Below, piece by piece: positions 1 through 4,922 of a stretch of DNA of 7,472 nucleotides. The position numbers and the translations under genes are program-made. The notes beneath the pieces are model-generated. The model was given only the letters and a program-made list of their open reading frames with translations, made no database searches and had not been told where the DNA came from. Origin of the DNA: Bacteroidota bacterium. GTDB lineage: Bacteria > Bacteroidota > Bacteroidia > Bacteroidales > UBA4417. The DNA is taken from contig JAIFMH010000173.1 in assembly GCA_020048595.1 (NCBI GenBank), positions 1-7,472 on the forward strand, read 5' to 3'. Position 1 is the first letter of the stretch. Each line of letters begins with the position of its first letter.

Positions 1-53
1 GAAAAAGATGATACTGCTACTGAAAGAAGCAAAAGTATAAATATCTTTTTCAT
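1..53 (-). CDS. Exported protein, 5' end only (partial)
   Basis: An ATG at 53-51 on the minus strand opens a frame that stays open to the left edge. It encodes 17 residues, MKKIFILLLLSVAVSSF, and then runs off. Two lysines followed by a long hydrophobic run are typical of a Sec signal peptide, so the product is probably exported or a lipoprotein, but no cleavage site or lipobox Cys lies inside the window. It is divergent from the CBM9-like gene with 217 bp between the starts. The mature domain is outside the window, so no function can be given. The start is chosen because the signal peptide begins directly at this ATG. Confidence 0.6.
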   Translation of the reverse strand, partial: MKKIFILLLLSVAVSSF

Positions 54-159
54 AATATGGATGGGGAATATGAATGGTTTAAATGTATTAATTTAAAGCA
101 AATGAATGTGTAAAAATACGACCTTATTAAATTTATTTACAAAGATCATTAAATTAATT

Positions 160-190
160 TTTGTTCCTTTGACGGAGAAAGTTACAATTG
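160..190 (+). promoter_or_regulatory. Possible Bacteroidota-type promoter for the CBM9-like gene
   Basis: TTTG at 160-163 is followed after exactly 19 bp by TACAATTG at 183-190. This resembles the Bacteroides housekeeping promoter (TTTG at about -33, TAnnTTTG at about -7), with one mismatch in the -7 box. A transcript would start near 196 and leave a leader of roughly 75 nt before the ATG at 271. The surrounding DNA is AT-rich and short matches occur by chance, so this is tentative. The rest of 54-270 shows no gene, strong hairpin or recognised riboswitch. Confidence 0.25.
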
Positions 191-270
191 TCTGCATTCC
201 TGAAATGTGTATAATACTCAAATTTAAATCACTGTATATCAGGATGCATTGAAATGAATTAATGTAAAAT

Positions 271-1392
271 ATGTTCAAAATGAAAAATATCATTTTGGTA
301 ATTGTGGTTTTTCTTTCAGGCCTTTTTAACATTCATGCAATTGCGCAGGAGCCACCTGGCACAATCATTCCCGAAAATTATGTTTGTTACCGCACATCCT
401 CTGCTCTTTCCATTGACGGACTGATCAATGAAACCGATTGGCAAAATACAGCATGGAGCGAAAACTTTAAAGATATCGAAGGCAGCCTGAAACCGGAACC
501 TGTTTACAGAACACGGATGAAAATGCTTTGGGATAACAAATACCTGTATATTGCCGCGGAGCTGGAAGAACCGCATGTATGGGCAACGCTTACAGAAAGG
601 GAAAGCATTATTTTTAATGATAATGATTTTGAGGTTTTTATTGATCCTGATGGTGATACACATCATTATGTGGAATATGAGCTGAATGCTTTTAATACAT
701 CCTGGGACCTTATGCTGTTAAAACCATATCGTGATAGTCCGAAGCAAAATGTTGTTATAGACAACTGGAATTCTGACGAAACAAAATCTGCTGTTTATAT
801 TGACGGAACCATCAATAATCCTGAAGATACTGACAAAGGCTGGACGCTTGAAATTGCTATTCCGCTTGACGCTTTAACTGAGTTGAGTAAAACAGGGGAA
901 TTGCCTGTACAAGGCGAGCAATACCGGATCAATTTTTCACGCGTCGAATGGATTGTTGATAATGTAAATGGCAAGTATAATAAGCGGACTCAGATTATCG
1001 GAGGCAAAGAACGACCATTGCCGGAGGAAAACTGGGTTTGGTCGCAGCAAGGAGTTGTTGCCATGCATCAGCCCGAAACATGGGGATTTCTACAGTTTTC
1101 AGAAAAAACTGCCGGACAGGGAGTTGATTCCTATGTTGCTGATCCGGATGATGAGGTGAAAATGGCACTCAGGATGCTTTATTACCTGGAGAAAGCTTAT
1201 TTTGAGAAAAACAATTCCTATACAACTGATTTAAAGATGCTTGGAATGCATGATTATTTAGTGGACGGCAAACCTTTCAGGCCTGAAATTAAAACGACTT
1301 TTTCGCTGTATGAAGCAATTGCCGAAGGTTCGAAAAGTAATACAATATGGCACATTGTACAGGATGGAAGGATATGGAAAGAGATCAGATAG
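271..1392 (+). CDS. Secreted carbohydrate-binding family 9-like (CBM9/DOMON-like) protein
   Basis: The product is 373 aa. Residues about 1-25 are a signal peptide ending near IHAIAQ, so the protein is exported. Residues about 40-280 match the CBM9-like family seen in many Bacteroidota: a first strand with LSIDGLINETDW (46-57), LWDNKYLYIAAEL (86-98), the acidic core DNDFEVFIDPDGD (117-129) followed by HHYVEYELNAFNTSWDL (131-147), GWTLEIAIPLDAL (190-202) and a closing WGFLQFSE (271-278). CBM9 modules bind sugar ends or glycans; the actual ligand here is unknown. After residue 290 comes an extra segment of about 80 aa containing YYLEKAYFEKNNSYTTDLKMLG (304-325), which looks like the region after the N-terminal helix in pseudopilins, and a final IWHIVQDGRIWK. 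An ATG at 280 (residue 4) is an equally good start, since both give a full signal peptide. The gene stands alone on the plus strand and ends just before a strong terminator. The family call is firm; the biological role is not. Confidence 0.85.
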   Translation: MFKMKNIILVIVVFLSGLFNIHAIAQEPPGTIIPENYVCYRTSSALSIDGLINETDWQNTAWSENFKDIEGSLKPEPVYRTRMKMLWDNKYLYIAAELEEPHVWATLTERESIIFNDNDFEVFIDPDGDTHHYVEYELNAFNTSWDLMLLKPYRDSPKQNVVIDNWNSDETKSAVYIDGTINNPEDTDKGWTLEIAIPLDALTELSKTGELPVQGEQYRINFSRVEWIVDNVNGKYNKRTQIIGGKERPLPEENWVWSQQGVVAMHQPETWGFLQFSEKTAGQGVDSYVADPDDEVKMALRMLYYLEKAYFEKNNSYTTDLKMLGMHDYLVDGKPFRPEIKTTFSLYEAIAEGSKSNTIWHIVQDGRIWKEIR

Positions 1393-1401
1393 AAAACAGG
1401 A

Positions 1402-1443
1402 AAAACAGAAAAGGCTTCATCAAAGTGAAGCCTTTTCTGTTTT
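1402..1443. terminator. Bidirectional intrinsic terminator between converging genes
   Basis: The arms at 1402-1419 and 1426-1443 are perfect reverse complements over 18 bp, separated by a 6-nt loop (TCAAAG). The GC-richer inner part (AGGCTTCA / TGAAGCCT) is flanked by A runs on the left and T runs on the right, so each strand reads as a hairpin followed by U residues. It starts 9 bp after the stop of the CBM9-like gene and lies 16 bp beyond the stop of the VOC gene, so it is placed to end both transcripts. Confidence 0.9.
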
Positions 1444-1459
1444 AGAATCTATGTTTGAA

Positions 1460-2464
1460 TTAATCCTTTACCCTGCCAAATCCGAGCATTTTAACGATGA
1501 AATCAGGTAAGTGTTTTGCCGGATTGCGTTTCCGAAGGTTAAGATACCAGCCAAATTTCTTTAAAATTGGAACTTTATGTGTTTCCACAAATTCAATTAA
1601 AGTGCCGTCAGGATCTTCGATATAGGAGAAATGACCTGCGGCTTCGCCCATATCAAAGCTGTTTCCATGGTGATCAGCAAAACTATCAACTGTAAAAGGA
1701 AATCCTCGTTTTGCACATGCTTCGTTTAAAGCTTCCATTCCCTGGATATCAAAACAAAGATGAATAAAACCGAGGTCACCCCAGAACCGGTTTTCATATA
1801 TTTTTTTCGGTATGCGACCTTCTACCTGAACCAGTTCAATTTCGCTGTCGCCAAATAATTTTCCGAAAGCTCCTAAACGTGGTTTGCTGTTTTTAAGAAG
1901 AACCCTCCTGAAAGTATCGTTTCCTCCATGAAGAGAATCGAGGTCGGCGAAAGTTGATTTTTTATCATACACTACTTTATCGTAACCGAGAATATCAGCG
2001 TATACTTTCATTGATTTTTCGATATCAGTAACACCAATTGTTACTCCATATACTGAACCGGTATTTTTATTCTCTTTACTAAACCAGTTTTCCGATTCAA
2101 TGATCTGAAAAATATTGCTGTACGGATCAGTCAAAAAGAAATGAGCCCGGCTATCAGGGCCACTATACACTTTACTTACGTTGAGTTTTTCAGCCGTAAA
2201 CCAGGCATGTGTTTTTTGAATATCGCGGGCCTTGATTTTAGCAGCAAAAATTCCCAGGTCACCCAAAGCAGGAATAAACTTTGGCGGTTGCGGAGTACGA
2301 TCCGTATACTGCCATATTTCAAATCCACCTCCACCACTCAGATTGAGCGCCAGTACTGCCTTGATATCCATTCCGAGGTATTTGCGATACCATTTCCATG
2401 CTTCAGCAACATTCGACACTCCAATTCCAAGCTGTTGTATTCCACTAATTACTATATTATTCAT
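1460..2464 (-). CDS. Two-domain VOC family protein (glyoxalase/extradiol dioxygenase fold)
   Basis: The product is 334 aa with no signal peptide, so it is cytosolic. Two VOC domains can be read. Domain 1 (about 6-125) runs from IQQLGIGVSNVAEAWKWYRK to DPYSNIFQIIE. Domain 2 (about 137-295) runs from YGVTIGVTDIEKSMKVYADILG through SEIELVQ and LGFIHLCFDI to EDPDGTLIEFVE. VOC enzymes use two βαβββ modules per domain to build a metal cup with His/Glu ligands; members include glyoxalase I, extradiol dioxygenases and hydroxyphenylpyruvate dioxygenase. Domain 2 keeps E210, H235 and E291 as likely ligands, with Gly140 where the first His is often found. Domain 1 has E49 but Gln11, a Gly near 71 and Gln120 at the other ligand positions, so it may be structural. 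The last 40 residues (RKRNPAKHLPDF and onwards) are a basic tail outside the fold. It follows the SDR gene by 91 bp on the same strand and may be co-transcribed with it. Substrate and reaction are unassigned. Confidence 0.82.
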   Translation of the reverse strand: MNNIVISGIQQLGIGVSNVAEAWKWYRKYLGMDIKAVLALNLSGGGGFEIWQYTDRTPQPPKFIPALGDLGIFAAKIKARDIQKTHAWFTAEKLNVSKVYSGPDSRAHFFLTDPYSNIFQIIESENWFSKENKNTGSVYGVTIGVTDIEKSMKVYADILGYDKVVYDKKSTFADLDSLHGGNDTFRRVLLKNSKPRLGAFGKLFGDSEIELVQVEGRIPKKIYENRFWGDLGFIHLCFDIQGMEALNEACAKRGFPFTVDSFADHHGNSFDMGEAAGHFSYIEDPDGTLIEFVETHKVPILKKFGWYLNLRKRNPAKHLPDFIVKMLGFGRVKD

Positions 2465-2478
2465 TCTAAAAATTGGGA

Positions 2479-2569
2479 TTAGGTTTTGGGGTTTAGGTTT
2501 TAGTGTTCAAGGTTTGATGTTGATAAGCCGTACATCCGACATCATACATCCGGCATTATGCATTCGGAT
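2479..2569. repeat. Degenerate heptanucleotide repeat tract between the SDR and VOC genes
   Basis: The gap can be read as consecutive 7-mers in one phase. The first block (2479-2520) is G/T-rich: TTAGGTT occurs exactly at 2479-2485 and again at 2493-2499, with related units between and after. The second block (2535-2569) holds the related units TCCGACA at 2535, TCATACA at 2542 and TCCGGCA at 2549, then two weaker copies. As 14-mers, 2532-2545 and 2546-2559 differ at two positions, and 2479-2492 and 2493-2506 also differ at two. The tract overlaps the last four codons and the stop of the SDR gene. There is no inverted-repeat or transposase signature. Short heptad repeats of this style are known in other bacteria; the origin of this one is unknown. 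Confidence 0.6.
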
Positions 2570-3386
2570 CAATCCGTAACGCAATCCAATAAAAAAGCCA
2601 GGGTGCGAATCGTTTCAGGTACGCCATAATTAATTCTTTTTTCCCAATAAGCACCTGTTTTTTGTTCCTTTTTATTGCCTTGTCTATTTTAGCAGCAGTG
2701 TATTCAACCGAAACCCCGTTTTCCTGGCCTTTATCCATTTGTCCGTGCGTGCCGCCTGTGGATGTTAGTGCGCCAAACGAGAAATTGGTTTTTACTCTGC
2801 CGGGGCATATCATCAGAACTTTAATGCCGTCTTTATGATGTTCGAGCCTCAGGGTTTCAAAAAATCCGTGGAGTGCATGTTTGGCGGCGCAATACATGGA
2901 GCGTTGCGGAAATCCGAACAATCCTGACAGGCTGCTCATTACAGCTATTGTTCCTCCACCGGTTTTGACCATAAACGGAAGAATTTTGGTTGTGAGTGTG
3001 GCATGTCCCCAGAAATCAATTTCCATTATTTTTCGTGAAACCGTATCCGGAGTTTCAATTATTAATGAACGTTGTCCGATTCCTCCGCAATTGACAAGAA
3101 TATCAATTTTAGGTACAAGTGTCTGGATTTTTGAAGCGGCTTCAATGATTTCATCTTCTTTGGTGAGATCAAAAGGTAAGATTTCGACATGTGCTCCTTT
3201 TTGTTCGCATTGGAGAGCAACAGGTTCCAGTTGCTTCTGTTCCAGTCCTGAAAGAATAATTGTAGTTCCCTCAGCTGCCCAATATACAGCTAATGCTGCG
3301 CCGATCCCTGACGATGATCCGGTTATCCATATATTCCTGGAATTGGAGGTGTTTTTTGCCTGTGATTTGGGTGTTGTAAGTTTCAC
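2556..3386 (-). CDS. Short-chain dehydrogenase/reductase (classical SDR)
   Basis: The product is 276 aa, normal for a classical SDR, and cytosolic. The Rossmann nucleotide-binding motif TGSSSGIG is at 22-29. NCGG (99-102) replaces the common NNAG. The catalytic residues are Ser152 (in MSSLSG), Tyr165 and Lys169 (YCAAK). The Asn that usually completes the tetrad appears as Asp124 in MEIDFWGH. The PG motif is PGRVKTNFSFGAL (195-207). Family members reduce carbonyls or oxidise alcohols with NAD(P)H; the overall pattern recalls DHRS7-like SDRs, which is only a resemblance. The start is GTG at 3386-3384: an in-frame TGA lies two codons upstream, and no ATG precedes the nucleotide-binding motif, so a GTG start is nearly forced. 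The VOC gene follows after 91 bp, suggesting a two-gene enzyme operon. Both ends of the gene lie in short-period repeat sequence. The substrate cannot be read from the sequence. Confidence 0.88.
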   Translation of the reverse strand: MKLTTPKSQAKNTSNSRNIWITGSSSGIGAALAVYWAAEGTTIILSGLEQKQLEPVALQCEQKGAHVEILPFDLTKEDEIIEAASKIQTLVPKIDILVNCGGIGQRSLIIETPDTVSRKIMEIDFWGHATLTTKILPFMVKTGGGTIAVMSSLSGLFGFPQRSMYCAAKHALHGFFETLRLEHHKDGIKVLMICPGRVKTNFSFGALTSTGGTHGQMDKGQENGVSVEYTAAKIDKAIKRNKKQVLIGKKELIMAYLKRFAPWLFYWIALRIDPNA

Positions 3387-3407
3387 GTTTCAGTGTTTGA
3401 TTGTAAG
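3374..3407. repeat. Short heptad-like repeat over the SDR start
   Basis: Around the GTG start the plus strand reads in 7-bp steps with shared content. GTTTCAC at 3380-3386 is followed directly by GTTTCAG at 3387-3393, then a diverged unit containing GTTTGA, and TTGTAAG recurs at 3374-3380 and 3401-3407. The same period appears in the tract at the 3' end of this gene, though with different unit sequences. The array is short and degenerate, so chance cannot be excluded. Confidence 0.35.
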
Positions 3408-3415
3408 TGCACTTA
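3404..3415. promoter_or_regulatory. 12-bp perfect palindrome upstream of the SDR gene
   Basis: TAAGTGCACTTA at 3404-3415 is a perfect palindrome lying 17 bp upstream of the SDR GTG start, in the 134-bp gap after the thioredoxin-like gene. It could be a dimeric repressor or activator site, but a 12-bp palindrome is expected about once or twice by chance in a window of this size. I find no good -7/-33 promoter pair for the SDR gene in the gap. Confidence 0.25.
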
Positions 3416-3520
3416 GAATAGATAAAGTGTATATTTAGTATGCTTTGTTTAGGTTATAATTGCTTAATTTATGTTCCAGTGACCGGCACATGGGTTATGT
3501 ACTCTGAAACTGCAAAATCT

Positions 3521-4333
3521 CTACGGCATCTTTTCTTTTTTTCTTTTTTCAAGCGCTTCCTCACGTTTCAGGATAACATTTGTGATATCGTCAATCAACA
3601 GGAATTTTGTCATGATCTTTTTGTTTTCATCCAGAAGATACATTATCGGAGTGCTTCGGATATCATATAAGGTATGGTAATTTCCGCTTACGCTCAGATG
3701 CCCGTTAACATTGATCCATGGCAAATTGTTTTTTTTGATGTAAGCTTTCCATTTCACCATTGATGTGTCCGTGCTTATGCCATAAACTTCAAGATTATAT
3801 TTGGTGTGAAAATCTTCATAAAATTTCAGCACTTTTGGCATCTCCGAGTTGCAATGCCCGCAAGTGCTCTCCCAGAAAAAGACCAGCGTATAACGGGCTT
3901 TGGTTGCATGCAAGGAGTGTACGGCATTATTTGTGTCGAGCAATATAAGATTGGGTGCAACTTTATCCAATAACAACGGCTCAAGTGCATTAATTCTTTT
4001 CAGAATATTATCTTTAACTTCGGGATAGAGCCATTCAACTTTACCGGACTCCAGGTATTTACGAACCACGTAAACAAACAACGCATCGTGTCCCATTACT
4101 TGCGATGTTTCGTATTTCAGCGAAAGAAACCATGCCATGTAAGTCTGCATTTCTTTGTTAACTGATGCCAGCGACATAACTCTGTCAATATCGCGTTCCA
4201 GGGAGTCGCGAACAGGCACAACCAGTTTATCAAGGTAAAAATCTATTTTTTGCGAGAAAACCGGAGTATAAATTAAACGGGGATCAGTGAAAGTGAAATT
4301 ATCGAAGAAATGTGCTTTATACGTTGGATACAA
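3521..4333 (-). CDS. C-terminal piece: DUF5106 remainder plus thioredoxin domain
   Basis: This is the downstream part of the frameshifted gene, shown from its first possible start codon, a TTG at 4333-4331 (270 codons). It is unlikely to be a true start: coding continues upstream in frame to 4498, and this piece has no signal peptide. Residues 1-120 (YKAHFFDNFTFTDPRLIYTPVF and onwards) fit the second half of DUF5106, a helical region that precedes the thioredoxin fold. Residues about 125-255 are the thioredoxin-like domain, with the redox pair Cys158 and Cys161 in WESTCGHC and cis-Pro229 after IRST. The tail is a charged helix ending EKRKKEKMP. Without export, the fragment would be in the wrong compartment for its family role. 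Confidence 0.7.
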   Translation of the reverse strand: MYPTYKAHFFDNFTFTDPRLIYTPVFSQKIDFYLDKLVVPVRDSLERDIDRVMSLASVNKEMQTYMAWFLSLKYETSQVMGHDALFVYVVRKYLESGKVEWLYPEVKDNILKRINALEPLLLDKVAPNLILLDTNNAVHSLHATKARYTLVFFWESTCGHCNSEMPKVLKFYEDFHTKYNLEVYGISTDTSMVKWKAYIKKNNLPWINVNGHLSVSGNYHTLYDIRSTPIMYLLDENKKIMTKFLLIDDITNVILKREEALEKRKKEKMP

Positions 4334-4472
4334 GAGCGTTGAATCAACTTTTCCATCCGTGGCTGTAATATATTGCAGATAATCGGGTTCGTTGTTTGCT
4401 TTAACAAAATTTGCCGACAGGAATTCAGGATTTAAAGTATAGAAGTTTTTGATGTACGCTTTTGCGTCAGCA

Positions 4473-4871
4473 TCAATGGCTTCGGTTGCCCAGGTATTTT
4501 ATATAAGTGTAAAACGCTTTATTGTCATCCGAACCGTTAACCTGCATGGTATTAACTACATTCACGGGATTACAGGTAAAATCAATCTGATGTTTTCCGG
4601 TTAGAAAGAAATCGAAATACTTGTTTTTACTTGTTCCGGCAATTATATACATGCCATCCTTCAAAGTCTCCGTTCCTTCAAAAATAAATAAGCCTTGTTT
4701 GTTCACATAAGCAGTATCATCAAGATATTGTTTGTTACCATAATAATGTGCCAGCAGGAGTGCTGTATCAGTTGACTCTGTGAGTTTTACAGTAATTCTG
4801 TACCCTTTTTCAGCAGCCAGTAAGCCTATGGTAATGTACAAAGCAAAAAGTAAAGCAATTGTTTTTTTCAT
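4473..4871 (-). CDS. N-terminal piece: signal peptide and DUF4369 domain
   Basis: This is the upstream part of the frameshifted gene, 132 codons from ATG 4871. Residues 1-20 (MKKTIALLFALYITIGLLAA) are a Sec signal peptide. Residues about 23-115 are a DUF4369 beta-rich domain: YRITVKL, then ALLLAHYYGNKQYLDDTAYVN, GLFIFEG and the closing strand KHQIDFTCN. DUF4369 is typically found at the N-terminus of exported Bacteroidota thioredoxin-fold proteins. The last eight residues (KYLGNRSH) are out-of-frame read-through after the indel, and the TGA at 4475-4473 is an artefact of that shift. If the break is real, the cell would export a small DUF4369-only protein. Confidence 0.7.
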   Translation of the reverse strand: MKKTIALLFALYITIGLLAAEKGYRITVKLTESTDTALLLAHYYGNKQYLDDTAYVNKQGLFIFEGTETLKDGMYIIAGTSKNKYFDFFLTGKHQIDFTCNPVNVVNTMQVNGSDDNKAFYTYIKYLGNRSH

Positions 4872-4922
4872 TTTCTGTTCTCAGTTTTCTTTTTTAAGTA
4901 TGATTACTGGTTTCTCTACCAA

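Larger units (their letters stand above)
3521..4871 (-). pseudogene. DUF4369-DUF5106-TlpA-like thioredoxin protein, broken by one frameshift
   Basis: Two same-strand frames are pieces of one gene. The N-terminal frame (from ATG 4871) shifts after residue 124. The second frame is open from 4498 down to the TAG at 3521. Between 4498 and 4334 it reads as sensible protein with no start of its own (NTWATEAIDADAKAYIKNF and onwards). Removing one A from the four-A run on the minus strand (4497-4500 on plus) joins them into 449 aa reading AFYTYINTWATEA across the join. The domain order then matches a common Bacteroidota family: signal peptide, DUF4369, DUF5106, and a TlpA/ResA-like thioredoxin domain with WESTCGHC (CGHC at about 337-340) and a cis-Pro in STPIMYLLD. 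Such proteins are exported thiol-disulfide oxidoreductases acting in the periplasm or on outer-membrane substrates. It lies 51 bp after the membrane-protein gene. Either a recent inactivating indel or a sequencing error explains the break; otherwise both halves look intact and undecayed. Confidence 0.85.

Noticed and set aside
219..226. Exact TAnnTTTG match on the minus strand as promoter of the left-edge gene
   Set aside because: No TTTG lies 19-21 bp upstream, and it would leave a leader of about 160 nt; AT-rich DNA gives such 8-mers by chance.
93..332. Minus-strand open frame of 79 codons in the divergent gap
   Set aside because: It overlaps the start and signal peptide of the CBM9-like gene on the opposite strand, and its composition is what AT-rich DNA gives by chance.
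2465..2573. CRISPR array
   Set aside because: The units are 7 bp, degenerate and contiguous without spacers, and there are no cas genes.
2141..2579. Two overlapping plus-strand frames of 113 and 115 codons
   Set aside because: They are antisense to the N-terminal VOC domain and overlap each other in different frames; neither resembles a protein family.
2881..3438. Plus-strand open frame of 185 codons
   Set aside because: It lies almost entirely opposite the SDR gene, whose nucleotide-binding and catalytic motifs are intact, and its translation shows no domain-like pattern.
3440..3670. Plus-strand frame of 76 codons starting in the gap before the SDR gene
   Set aside because: Most of it is antisense to the thioredoxin C-terminus, and its phenylalanine-rich run is the complement of the lysine-rich tail.
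4497..4500. Programmed frameshifting or transcript slippage as the reason for the split gene
   Set aside because: The run is only four A, and there is no visible stimulatory hairpin or internal Shine-Dalgarno-like element. A simple indel or sequencing error is more economical.
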